A program made the translations under genes and the position numbers. The notes beneath the pieces are model-generated. The model ran no database searches. It was given only the letters and a program-made list of their open reading frames with translations, and was not told the origin of the DNA. Of a stretch of DNA of 64,000 nt, positions 23,937-31,588 are shown one piece after another. Source of the stretch: Dehalogenimonas alkenigignens. Its GTDB lineage: Bacteria; Chloroflexota; Dehalococcoidia; Dehalococcoidales; Dehalococcoidaceae. The stretch is taken from positions 431,684 through 495,683 of the forward strand of contig NZ_KQ758903.1 of the NCBI RefSeq assembly GCF_001466665.1. Reading direction: 5' to 3'. Every line of letters begins with the position of its first letter. Within the stretch, counting starts at the first letter, position 1.

Positions 23937-24718
23937 CTGGCGCCTCCGGCGGCTGAGGCGCCGATATAGACCTCAAAGAAGATGGGGTCGTTGATGACCT
24001 TCTCCGGCTCGCCCTGGAGGACGATTTTGCCGCGGTCCATAACGTAAACCCAGTCGGTATAGGAGATGAGCAGCTCCAGCCGGTGCTCGATGATGAGGAA
24101 ACTCATGTCCTTTTCACGCTTAAGCTTGTCCAGCTCGGCAAAGATCTGCCTGCCCAGCACCGGATTGACGCCGGCCGCCGGTTCGTCCAGCAGCAGCAGC
24201 TCCGGCTCGGCCATGAGCGACCGGCCGATCTCCAGCAGTTTTTGCTGGCCGCCGGACATTTCCCCGGCCTTGGCGAAAGTCAGGTGCGACAGGTTTAGTA
24301 GCTCTAAAAGCTGCATGGCGCGGATGGCCAGCCGTTCCTCGTCCTGGTGCCACTTGCCCCGCCGGAGGAGCGAGTTCCACAGGTGGTCGCCCGGCTGGTT
24401 GCGGGCGGCGATGATCATATTGTCCAGAACCGTCATCTTCGGGAACAGCCTGGGGAACTGGAAAGCGTTGCCCATCCCCAGGTCGAATATCTGGTGGGGC
24501 GCCATTTTTTCGATATGGCGGCCGGCGAAAGTGACGCGCCCGCCGTCCGAAGGCCGCAGGCCGTAAATCGAGGACAGGAGCGTCGTCTTGCCGCAGCCGT
24601 TGGGGCCGACCAGACCGACGAACCGGCCTCGGCCGACCTCCAGCGAGGCCCCGTCCACGGCGCACAACCCGCCGTAGTTTTTAACCAGGTTCTCAACTTT
24701 GAGAAGCGGTTCAGCCAC
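23933..24718 (-). CDS. livG: Branched-chain amino acid ABC transporter ATP-binding protein LivG
   Basis: 261 residues from the GTG at 24718, which follows GGAGG at 5 nt. An upstream ATG at 24793 would add 25 residues that read through a dispersed repeat and are not family-like. Walker A GPNGCGKTT, signature MSGGQQKLLEIGRSL, Walker B LLLLDEPAAGVNP and the LivG-specific C-terminus (VYVMDRGKIVLQGEP) are present. Paired with LivF as the ATPase dimer. The insertion of a repeat between livM and livG did not break the operon order. Confidence 0.9.
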   Translation of the reverse strand: MAEPLLKVENLVKNYGGLCAVDGASLEVGRGRFVGLVGPNGCGKTTLLSSIYGLRPSDGGRVTFAGRHIEKMAPHQIFDLGMGNAFQFPRLFPKMTVLDNMIIAARNQPGDHLWNSLLRRGKWHQDEERLAIRAMQLLELLNLSHLTFAKAGEMSGGQQKLLEIGRSLMAEPELLLLDEPAAGVNPVLGRQIFAELDKLKREKDMSFLIIEHRLELLISYTDWVYVMDRGKIVLQGEPEKVINDPIFFEVYIGASAAGGAR

Positions 24719-24789
24719 GCCGGCCTCCGCGTCCCAAACCCGCCGCGCCAGGCGCCAAATTCGAAACGGGCGTCGAGTTCGGGTCATCC

Positions 24790-24830
24790 GCATTAGTTTC
24801 GGATTTCGATATTCGGATTTCGGATTTTAT
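24790..24830. repeat. Dispersed repeat, copy B
   Basis: TTTCGGATTTCGATATTCGG followed by ATTTCGG, in the junction between livM and livG. The last codons of livM lie at its edge. Confidence 0.7.
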
Positions 24831-25759
24831 TTTGAAGAGGGGTTCAGCCACCGCATGGCCCTCCTCGTGCCGAGCGTATTGATCTTGCTCTCCTTGAACA
24901 AACCGCTGGGGCGGTACATCAGGATGACGATGATAATCAAGCCAAACAGGATGTTTTGCAGATTGGTGGGGTCGACCGGCAGGTCGACATAGTCCTTCAG
25001 GATGATGGTGCCCCGCTCGAAAAGCTGCACCGCCGCCGCCCCGACGATGACGCCGATATTGGAACCGGGGCCGCCCAGAATGACCATCATCCAGATGGTG
25101 AAGGTGATGATCGGCAGGAAGGACTCCGGCGAGATATAGCCGACGAAATTGGCGAACAGCGCCCCGCCCAGGCCGGCCATGGCCGAGCCGATCATGAACA
25201 CCTGGGCCTTGTATTTGATGCGGTTCTTGCCGATGGCGTCGGCGGCGATCTCGTCCTCCCGGAGGGCGCGCATAATGCGCCCGAAGGGCGAGTTGGCCAG
25301 CAGCTGCATGAAGAAGAAGCACGCCGCTAAAATCCCCGCGACCAGGGCCAGGTTGAGCAGCAGCCCGAGCGAGAAATTGCCCGCGGCGAAGGACGGCGCG
25401 ATGTTCATCCCCCAGACGCCGTTGGCCAGCCAGTCTTCGGCCTTGATGAAAATGCGCAGGATCTCGCCGAAGGTGAGGGTGACGATAGCCAGGTAGTCTT
25501 CGCGGAGGCGGATAGCCGGCAGGGACACCAGCAGGCCGAAGAGTGAGGCGATGCCGGCGGACAGCAGCATCGCCAGCGGCCAGGGCACTCCGGCCTGGAC
25601 CAGCAGGGCGAAGCTGTAGGCGCCGATCATGAAATACGCCACCTTGCCGAAGCTGGCCAGCCCGGTGTAGCCGTATTCAGCGTTGAGCGACAGGGCGACG
25701 ATGGCAAAAATGCCGATGTAAACCAGCGCGTTCAGGCCGTATATCAGTATCGGATCCAT
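24827..25759 (-). CDS. livM: Branched-chain amino acid ABC transporter permease LivM
   Basis: 310 residues with eight or more predicted helices. LivM family features: LSLNAEYGYTGLASFGKVAYF near the N-terminus, LPAIRLREDYLAIVTLTFGE and ALREDEIAADAIGKNRIKYK, which contacts the ATPases. It forms the channel with LivH. The stop lies inside the edge of repeat copy B. The start is one base after the livH stop, so the two are coupled. Confidence 0.92.
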   Translation of the reverse strand: MDPILIYGLNALVYIGIFAIVALSLNAEYGYTGLASFGKVAYFMIGAYSFALLVQAGVPWPLAMLLSAGIASLFGLLVSLPAIRLREDYLAIVTLTFGEILRIFIKAEDWLANGVWGMNIAPSFAAGNFSLGLLLNLALVAGILAACFFFMQLLANSPFGRIMRALREDEIAADAIGKNRIKYKAQVFMIGSAMAGLGGALFANFVGYISPESFLPIITFTIWMMVILGGPGSNIGVIVGAAAVQLFERGTIILKDYVDLPVDPTNLQNILFGLIIIVILMYRPSGLFKESKINTLGTRRAMRWLNPSSK

Positions 25760-25760
25760 G

Positions 25761-26642
25761 CTAATTGCCCTTGAAAGCCTTGGCCAGGCCCTGAGGCCTG
25801 AAAATAAGGACGGCGATCAGAATGATGAACGGGATGGCCATGCGGTATTCGGTGGATAGTCCGGCCTCGGCCAGCAGCACCACGCCGACGTTCTCCGCCA
25901 GGCCGATGATGAGAGCCGCCGCCATGGCGCCGTAAAAACTGCCGATGCCGCCGAGCATGGCCACAGCGAAAGTCGGCAGCAGGATGTCCCAGCCGAGGTA
26001 CGGCGACAGCCTCGTCTCCACGCCGCGGAACAGCCCGGCCACTCCGGCCAGGCCGGCGGAGACGAACCAGGTGATTACGAGGACACGGGTGGTGTTGATA
26101 CCTGACGATAAGGCCAGGCGGGGGTTGGAGGCGGTGGCGCGGATGGCTTTGCCGATGCGGGTGCGGGTCAGCATGAAATGCAGCCCGATACCGACGGCGA
26201 CGGCGGTGATGATCAGGATAATCCAGTTCAGGGTTACCCGGAGCGGGCCGATATCATATGCCGGCCAGACGATGGACAGGGTCAGCGGCGAAAAGCCCCA
26301 GATCTCGCCGATGGTGTGGCGCAGGATAAAGCCTAAAGCCATGGAAGCCACCATCAGGTGGATCAGGCTGGCGCCCCGGTCGGTCAGCGGCTTGAAAATG
26401 CCGCGGTAGGACAGGTAGCCGACGATGCCCGCGACCAGAAAGGCCGCCGCGAAAGCCACTGGCAGCGGCGCGCCGAGCTGTTCCGTCACCCAGAAGCCGA
26501 TAAAGCCGCCCAGCGACATGATCTCGGCGTGAGCGAAGTTTGGAAACTTGGCCAGGCCGTACACCAGCGTCAGCGCTACGGCTGAGATGAGGTACAGGCT
26601 GCCGGTAACCGCCGAATTAAATAGAATCTGTGCCCAGTTCAA
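25761..26642 (-). CDS. livH: Branched-chain amino acid ABC transporter permease LivH
   Basis: 293 residues from a TTG at 26642. The frame can be opened at ATG 26702, but the extra 20 residues (with two Cys and charged residues) are not typical of LivH, whose first helix should start near NWAQILFNSAVTGSLYLISA. Eight predicted helices, with VYGLAKFPNFAHAEIMSLGG and RATASNPRLALSSGINTTR, the ATPase-coupling loop. First gene of the liv cluster. Confidence 0.88.
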   Translation of the reverse strand: MNWAQILFNSAVTGSLYLISAVALTLVYGLAKFPNFAHAEIMSLGGFIGFWVTEQLGAPLPVAFAAAFLVAGIVGYLSYRGIFKPLTDRGASLIHLMVASMALGFILRHTIGEIWGFSPLTLSIVWPAYDIGPLRVTLNWIILIITAVAVGIGLHFMLTRTRIGKAIRATASNPRLALSSGINTTRVLVITWFVSAGLAGVAGLFRGVETRLSPYLGWDILLPTFAVAMLGGIGSFYGAMAAALIIGLAENVGVVLLAEAGLSTEYRMAIPFIILIAVLIFRPQGLAKAFKGN

Positions 26643-26783
26643 GTAGCCGCCACGCTTACAAAAATACGCGTCAATATAACAGAATATCGCCTGGACTGGC
26701 AAACAAGTGTAAGATTATCACCTATATCATGATTCGCCTGAGCCACGCCCGCGGGGAGCGGCGAGGCCGGGGGCGATGCCGGT

Positions 26784-27050
26784 TTAGTGCCGGCGGGTGA
26801 TGGCCAGCCAGGCGGCGGCGCCCAACGCGATGGCCGGCAGCATGGTGATGGTGATGAAGACATAAGACGCCGGCGGGTCAAGCTGGTCGCGCTGATCCAG
26901 CACCACCCACAGGCCGGTCAGCAGCAGGATGCCGCCGACGCCGCCCACGAACCGGTCGTACATGGTGACCCGGGCGCCGTGTTTCCGGAAGTAATACTCC
27001 AGGAAAGCGTATCCGGCGACCATGATGAAGAAGAAAAGAACGAAAATCAT
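26784..27050 (-). CDS. Small hypothetical membrane protein
   Basis: 88 residues with three predicted helices: an N-terminal MIFVLFFFIMVAGYAFLEYYF, a middle VGGVGGILLLTGLWVVL and a C-terminal VFITITMLPAIALGAAAWLA. No family recognised. It lies between the liv operon and a divergent FmdB-type gene. A TTGATT/TACTAT promoter-like pair occurs upstream on its strand near 27093-27120. Confidence 0.6.
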   Translation of the reverse strand: MIFVLFFFIMVAGYAFLEYYFRKHGARVTMYDRFVGGVGGILLLTGLWVVLDQRDQLDPPASYVFITITMLPAIALGAAAWLAITRRH

Positions 27051-27149
27051 CTCTTTTACCCCGCTTTCTGCGACTTTCCCGGCAACAAATTGTATAGTAT
27101 CATATCGCGGGCAGGAATCAACAACCGGGCGCGTCCGGAACGTTTGAAA

Positions 27150-27179
27150 TTGACGCCGCGGCCGATTTGGGGTTAGAAT
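27150..27179 (+). promoter_or_regulatory. Promoter of the FmdB-type gene
   Basis: TTGACG (27150-27155), 18-nt spacer, TAGAAT (27174-27179), about 25 nt before the coding start region. Confidence 0.55.
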
Positions 27180-27210
27180 ACATAATATCCTTGAAGAGGG
27201 AAAGTGAACA

Positions 27211-27429
27211 ATGCCTATCTACGAATACCGCTGTATGGACTGCCGCAAGAAGTTTGACCTGCTCCGCCCGATGAGCCAGTCGACAGAACCCGCCGAATGC
27301 CCCACCTGCAAAGGCCAGGCCAGGCGCATCGCCTCCACCTTCATGGCTAAAGGCTCCGGCGGCCAGAGTATCGGCGGCGGCGGCGGCTGCTCCAGCTGTT
27401 CTTCTTCCTCCTGCGGCTCCTGCCATTAG
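27211..27429 (+). CDS. FmdB family zinc-ribbon protein
   Basis: 72 residues. An N-terminal MPIYEYRCMDCRKKFDLL and CPTCKGQARRI form the paired CxxC zinc ribbon of the FmdB/CxxC_CxxC_SSSS family, followed by a Gly-rich, then Cys/Ser-rich tail (CSSCSSSSCGSCH). The family is widespread and poorly understood; it was named for a putative regulator of formamidase. Monocistronic with its own promoter and terminator. Confidence 0.9.
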   Translation: MPIYEYRCMDCRKKFDLLRPMSQSTEPAECPTCKGQARRIASTFMAKGSGGQSIGGGGGCSSCSSSSCGSCH

Positions 27430-27452
27430 TTCGAAAGGGTTCACTGCCACTC

Positions 27453-27482
27453 AAAGCGGCCTCTTGTCGAGGCCGCTTTTTT
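27453..27482 (+). terminator. Rho-independent terminator of the FmdB-type gene
   Basis: AAAGCGGCCTC (27453-27463) pairs with GAGGCCGCTTT (27469-27479), followed by a T-run. Confidence 0.85.
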
Positions 27483-27633
27483 ATTACCGGCTTCCGCCCG
27501 CCCTGGCCTGGTCGGCATCGACGGTCATCGTGGCGGTGAACGCCCGGCGGCTGAAGTTCGGCCCCCGGAGGTAACTGCTTCGGCGGCTGAGCGTTATAAT
27601 AATCATGAATATTCTGTTTCCATGGGAGGCGTT

Positions 27634-28044
27634 ATGAAATCCTGGTTGAAAGTGGTTATTCCTGCCCTGCTGGTGGTGGCGGTCGCCGCCGGCTGCGGCG
27701 GCCTCAGCCCTGCCCTGGGTGAGAAATTCACCCTCAAGGCCGGCCAATCGGCGGTCATCGAAGGGGAAGACCTGAAAATCCGCTTCGATGCCGTGGAATC
27801 GGACTCGCGCTGTCCTTCGGATGTTGTCTGCGTCCGCGCCGGCGAGGCGGTCATCAGGGTCACCGCCACCCAGGCCGGTCAAAACGCGACGCTGACGATG
27901 GTGGAGGAGGGCTTGACTTCAGGTCTTAACGTGGTAGATTATAAGAACTACCATATAGAGTTCAGGCTGACGCCTTACCCCGTTTCGACGGTTGAACTTA
28001 AACAGGGCGACTATCGGCTGGAACTCAAAATAACGAAGTCCTGA
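27634..28044 (+). CDS. Hypothetical lipoprotein
   Basis: 136 residues. Signal peptide MKSWLKVVIPALLVVAVAAGC with lipidated Cys 21, then a compact beta-rich domain (VIEGEDLKIRFDAVESDSRC) and two further Cys in SDSRCPSDVVC that may form a disulphide. GGGAGG lies 5 nt before the ATG at 27634. No family recognised with confidence. It forms a two-gene unit with the following small protein. Confidence 0.7.
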   Translation: MKSWLKVVIPALLVVAVAAGCGGLSPALGEKFTLKAGQSAVIEGEDLKIRFDAVESDSRCPSDVVCVRAGEAVIRVTATQAGQNATLTMVEEGLTSGLNVVDYKNYHIEFRLTPYPVSTVELKQGDYRLELKITKS

Positions 28045-28057
28045 GGAGGAGGCGCCC

Positions 28058-28360
28058 ATGAAATATCTCGTCACCGGCCACCAGGTCATCCCCGGCGCCG
28101 GCCACTCGGATCAGGTCAATTATCTCCGCGCCGCCAAAGCCTGGGTCAAACGCCATCAGGATGACGGCCTTCTGGAAGCCGCCTTCAGCTTTTCCGACGG
28201 CGGCGGCATGTTTATCATGAACGCGTCAAGTCATGCTGACCTGATGCGCCTGATGCTGACCTTTCCCCTGGCGCCGATGACCCAGTGGCAGGTCAAGCCG
28301 CTGATGGACTTCGAGGAATCCTCGGACATCATCATCGAGACGCTCAAGCCGTTCTCCTAG
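28058..28360 (+). CDS. Small ferredoxin-like-fold protein (muconolactone-isomerase-like)
   Basis: 100 residues. MKYLVTGHQVIPGAGHSDQV, FSDGGGMFIMNASSHADLMR and TQWQVKPLMDFEESSDII give the alternating pattern of small dimeric alpha/beta-barrel proteins such as muconolactone isomerase or DUF3303. A degradation role is not supported by context. GAGGAGG lies upstream, 13 nt after the lipoprotein gene. Confidence 0.6.
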   Translation: MKYLVTGHQVIPGAGHSDQVNYLRAAKAWVKRHQDDGLLEAAFSFSDGGGMFIMNASSHADLMRLMLTFPLAPMTQWQVKPLMDFEESSDIIIETLKPFS

Positions 28361-28379
28361 TCCCTTCGAGCCAGTCACC

Positions 28380-28410
28380 AAGCCCTCCCGGCGGGAGGGC
28401 TTCTTTTTTT
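28380..28410 (+). terminator. Rho-independent terminator
   Basis: AAGCCCTCCC (28380-28389) pairs with GGGAGGGCTT (28393-28402), followed by CTTTTTTT. It ends the two-gene unit from 27634. Confidence 0.85.
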
Positions 28411-28443
28411 CTGCCATTTTGCAGACTTTATTGCCGATTTTGC

Positions 28444-28472
28444 TTGATATGGCGCCGAGGTTGGGTTATACT
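28444..28472 (+). promoter_or_regulatory. Promoter of the zinc-ribbon/comF/hpf/ogt group
   Basis: TTGATA (28444-28449), 17-nt spacer, TATACT (28467-28472). Confidence 0.65.
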
Positions 28473-28510
28473 TCTTCACCGTTAAGGTTTATGGTTGGGA
28501 GGTAGCTTCT

Positions 28511-28735
28511 GTGGACGGTTCGACTTTCCCCAAATGCCAGGCATGCAAAACCGGTGACCTGGTGCCCCTGTCGGACTTCGGCAACCAGGGCGCCCCGATC
28601 CATTACAAGGCCTGGGTCTGCACCAATCCCGAATGCGGCTACAACTTAAAGATCCGCAACGGCGACGTCTATATCAACGAACCCATCGGCAGCGGCGTCA
28701 ATAACCACCGCCAGCGCAATCCGGCCAACTTTTAA
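28511..28735 (+). CDS. Small zinc-ribbon protein
   Basis: 74 residues from GTG 28511, with GGGAGG upstream. Two Cys pairs, CQACKTGDL near the N-terminus and CTNPECGYNLKIRNGD, form a zinc ribbon. The tail NNHRQRNPANF is basic. No named family recognised. First gene of a tight rightward group (comF, hpf, ogt). Confidence 0.65.
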   Translation: MDGSTFPKCQACKTGDLVPLSDFGNQGAPIHYKAWVCTNPECGYNLKIRNGDVYINEPIGSGVNNHRQRNPANF

Positions 28736-28746
28736 CCGGGCTCCCG

Positions 28747-29436
28747 ATGTTCGGCCGTCTTCTGGGCAGCCGCGACCGGCTGCTGGACGTGTTCTTCCCG
28801 CGCTACTGTCTCGGCTGCGGCCGGGAAGGCGCCTATTTTTGCGCCCGCTGCCGGGAGACGCTGCCTTTCCAGGCGGCGCCCTTCTGCCCCGCCTGCGGCA
28901 AGAGCCTGGACCATCACCCTGACTGCGACCTGCTGGCTCCCGAACTCCGGGAACTGCGGTCGGTCTTCCGGTTCGAAGGGCCGCTCAAAAAGGCGGTTCA
29001 CCAGCTCAAGTACAACAACCTCCGGGACATCGCCGGGGTGCTTGGCGCCTTCATGGCCGATTTCCTCAAGTCCAATTCGATCGCCGGCGACGCCCTGGTG
29101 CCGGTGCCATTGCACCGGTCCCGCCTCCGGGAGCGCGGCTACAACCAGTCCGAACTGCTGGCCGTGGCCGTCCACCGCCTGACCGGCCTGCCGGTTTTTG
29201 TCGACGCTTTAAAGAAGATCCGCCCCACGCCGCCGCAGGCTGACAGCGCCTCCATAGAAGAGCGCCGCCGTGCGGTGGTTGACGCCTTCCGGTGTTATAA
29301 TACGCTCAAAGGCCGCCGCGTCATCCTCATTGACGACGTGGCGACATCGGGGGCGACCCTTTCCGCCTGCGCCGCGGCCGCCGCCGCCGCCGGCGCCGCC
29401 GAGGTGAGGGCGCTGACCCTGGCCCGGGAAATTTAA
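28747..29436 (+). CDS. comF: ComF family protein / phosphoribosyltransferase-like
   Basis: 229 residues. An N-terminal four-Cys zinc finger (CLGCGREGAYFCARC) plus a second pair (CPACGKSL) precede a type I PRTase fold with the phosphoribosyl-binding motif VILIDDVATSGAT. ComF proteins act in natural DNA uptake in other bacteria. The window also encodes ComEC and ComEA, so a transformation pathway is plausible. 11 nt after the zinc-ribbon gene. Confidence 0.88.
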   Translation: MFGRLLGSRDRLLDVFFPRYCLGCGREGAYFCARCRETLPFQAAPFCPACGKSLDHHPDCDLLAPELRELRSVFRFEGPLKKAVHQLKYNNLRDIAGVLGAFMADFLKSNSIAGDALVPVPLHRSRLRERGYNQSELLAVAVHRLTGLPVFVDALKKIRPTPPQADSASIEERRRAVVDAFRCYNTLKGRRVILIDDVATSGATLSACAAAAAAAGAAEVRALTLAREI

Positions 29437-29458
29437 CGAAAGGTTCGAGGTGACGCCT

Positions 29459-30010
29459 ATGGAAACGATCATCACCGCCAAGAATCTGACCCTTGATGAG
29501 GCCGCCCGCAAGCAGATCGAGCGCAAGTTCAGCAAGATCGGCCGGCACCTGCCGCAGGCGCGGGAGCTGCGCCTTGACCTGTTCGAAGAATCCACCAAAG
29601 CGGCTAAAGACCGCTTTGTCGCCCGCGGCTTTCTGGACGTGCTGGGGCCGGTCATGACCTCGGAATGCCGCGCCGCCAACCTGATTACCGCCGTTGACCA
29701 GCTGGTAGGCGTCATGGAGCGCCAGGCCCAGGATTTCAAGAATAAGAACCAGGGTTTCGACCGGGAGAGCCAGCGCTTCGCCCCGGCCGGGCACCCCGGC
29801 ACCAGGCCGCCACCGCCGCCAGCCCCAAACGGCGTCGCCATCGACGCCGAGCGCGTCAGGCCGGAGCCGATGAGCCTGTCGCAGGCTGTTGACAGCATCA
29901 ACGACACCAAGGACGACTTCCTGCTGTTCCGCAATCCCGGCGGCGGCGTCAATCTGCTGCTCCGGCGCGAAGAAGGCGGCCTGAAATTGATCGAGATCGA
30001 AACCGGCTGA
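29459..30010 (+). CDS. hpf: Ribosome hibernation promoting factor (long form)
   Basis: 183 residues. The N-terminal S30AE domain (METIITAKNLTLDEAARKQI, then KFSKIGRHLPQARELRLDL) binds the 30S subunit. The C-terminal domain (MSLSQAVDSINDTKDDFLLF) is the dimerisation domain of long-form HPF. A Pro/Arg linker joins them. ATG 29459 chosen over GTG 29450 because GAGGTG then sits at proper spacing. It silences ribosomes in stationary phase. Follows comF by 22 nt. Confidence 0.9.
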   Translation: METIITAKNLTLDEAARKQIERKFSKIGRHLPQARELRLDLFEESTKAAKDRFVARGFLDVLGPVMTSECRAANLITAVDQLVGVMERQAQDFKNKNQGFDRESQRFAPAGHPGTRPPPPPAPNGVAIDAERVRPEPMSLSQAVDSINDTKDDFLLFRNPGGGVNLLLRREEGGLKLIEIETG

Positions 30011-30033
30011 CCGGGCGATCGCGGGAGAATCTG

Positions 30034-30549
30034 ATGAAACCAACCTCACACCATCGCAAATACGGCCTGGTCGAGACCGGCGCCGGCTGGGTCGGCATCG
30101 AGGTCACCGAAAAAGGCGTCAAGCGGCTGACGCTGCCGGCCGAAGGCCGCCAGGCGGCTCTGGCTGAACTGGGCGTCGAGGAAAAGGACCTGACGCTTGA
30201 ATCCGGCGGCGGCGGCCTGGCTGACCGGCTGAAGCACTTCTTCATGGGCGAACCGGTGGTGTTCAAGGAAGGCCTCGACCTGACCGGAGCCACCGAGTTC
30301 CAGCAGCAGGTCTACCGCGCCGCCTGCGGCATCCCCTTCGGCGAGACAAAGAGCTACGGCGAACTGGCGGCGGCCATCGGCAAACCGGGCGCCGCCCGCG
30401 CCGTCGGCCAGGCGCTGGGGGCCAACCCGCTGCCCATCCTCATCCCCTGCCACCGGGTGGTGGCGGCGGATGGCGGGCTGGGCGGCTTTTCCGGCGGCGT
30501 CGAGACCAAGCAGCAGCTGCTGGAGATGGAGAAGAAGGGCAAGAAGTAG
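30034..30549 (+). CDS. ogt: Methylated-DNA--[protein]-cysteine S-methyltransferase
   Basis: 171 residues. It repairs O6-methylguanine by suicidal alkyl transfer to C139 in ILIPCHRVVAADG. Typical upstream motifs: PFGETKSYGELAAAIGKPGAARAVG and the Asn of NPLPILIPCH. The 3' end (30481-30539) is repeated at 34084-34142 with one mismatch, on the far side of a 3.5-kb segment. A strong terminator follows. Confidence 0.93.
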   Translation: MKPTSHHRKYGLVETGAGWVGIEVTEKGVKRLTLPAEGRQAALAELGVEEKDLTLESGGGGLADRLKHFFMGEPVVFKEGLDLTGATEFQQQVYRAACGIPFGETKSYGELAAAIGKPGAARAVGQALGANPLPILIPCHRVVAADGGLGGFSGGVETKQQLLEMEKKGKK

Positions 30550-30580
30550 GCTCCATCACCGGCTTGGTGTAACTTTCTGT

Positions 30581-30610
30581 TGAAGAGCCCGGTTGTCGCC
30601 GGGCTCTTCA
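30581..30610 (+). terminator. Rho-independent terminator after ogt
   Basis: TGAAGAGCCCGG (30581-30592) pairs with CCGGGCTCTTCA (30599-30610) around a 6-nt loop. The stem is perfect over 12 bp, but the following sequence is only A/T-rich rather than a T-run. Confidence 0.7.
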
Positions 30611-30693
30611 ACTATTTATATGGAGGAATAATCATGAATCGAGTTAATAAACAACAACGCTGCACAACATAAAAAATATCGCGCAAGCGCCTA

Positions 30694-30723
30694 TTGATAA
30701 TGTTAATCCCTTGTATCAATAAT
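30694..30723 (+). promoter_or_regulatory. Promoter of the membrane-protein islet, with inverted repeat
   Basis: TTGATA (30694-30699), 18-nt spacer, AATAAT (30718-30723). TTGATA is also mirrored by TATCAA at 30714-30719, so an operator may overlap the -10. The leader to the ATG at 30829 is about 100 nt. Confidence 0.45.
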
Positions 30724-30828
30724 CTTAGCGTACCAATCTCCGGTATGTGCGCCGATCCCGCCCCAGCGCAACCAGCCACACTTCGGCAATCGCGCCGCGA
30801 CCCACTCCCGAAAAGAGGTAGGGGAACC

Positions 30829-31560
30829 ATGACCGAAGAAAAGGTACTTTATGACTCCGGCGCTGGATTGAAAATCACCGACGAACGCATACGCATCGGT
30901 CCTGAGTCGTTTGATTGGGCTTCGGTCAAGAACGCTAGGATAACCACCAGCCGCACTTACGACAGGTTGACCGCGGCCGGTGTTTTTCTCCTCGCCGCCA
31001 GTTTTTTCGTTTTCATCCTTATGGCGATGATGTATTCCGTCGCCTCATCCGATTCAGGTCAATCCTTGACTGAACTCACACCCTGGGGGTATGCCCCGGT
31101 AATCGGCTTCCTGACCGGGGCGTTTCTTACCGTAATCCCCCAGGTCATGAAACATACAACCGCAAAGAAAACTTTGTCGCTCACTGAATTCAGTGGCAAA
31201 ACGACCGTCATCAATGAGAACCTGAAAGTACCCCAGATGACCCAGGCCGCGGCGATAATTAATCAAAACGTCGGTCTGCGCATGGCAATGGACTCGGACA
31301 TGCCGGCAATATACCGCAAAGCTCACTTCAAAAGTATGTTCACCACGATGCTTTTAGCCATTCTGCCCAGCACCATTTCCATCTGGGGACTCGGCCATCT
31401 GTACCTCGGCAAAACTGTCTATGGCCTTCTATGGCTGGGCGCCTCTTTGATTATCTGGTTCGTAATCCCCAATGGGCCCTATTCCGCCTTAAGCGCACTC
31501 GTTTTGTCAATAACGCATATTGTGCATGCTCACTACTGTGCGAAGAAAATGGGGGTCTAG
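30829..31560 (+). CDS. Membrane protein with bPH-like N-terminus and TM2-like C-terminus
   Basis: 243 residues from the ATG at 30829 (AGAGGTAGGGG upstream; the longer frame from 30694 overlaps the promoter). The N-terminal ~45 residues are soluble and resemble small PH-like segments (SGAGLKITDERIRIGPESFD), followed by two helices, a soluble mid-part, and a C-terminal pair with GLGHLYLGKTVYGLLWLGAS, a TM2-domain-like turn. Function unknown. First gene of a lower-G+C islet flanked by ogt repeats. Confidence 0.7.
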   Translation: MTEEKVLYDSGAGLKITDERIRIGPESFDWASVKNARITTSRTYDRLTAAGVFLLAASFFVFILMAMMYSVASSDSGQSLTELTPWGYAPVIGFLTGAFLTVIPQVMKHTTAKKTLSLTEFSGKTTVINENLKVPQMTQAAAIINQNVGLRMAMDSDMPAIYRKAHFKSMFTTMLLAILPSTISIWGLGHLYLGKTVYGLLWLGASLIIWFVIPNGPYSALSALVLSITHIVHAHYCAKKMGV

Positions 31561-31588
31561 TTCCGAACGGTAGGCGCAGGAGGCAAAC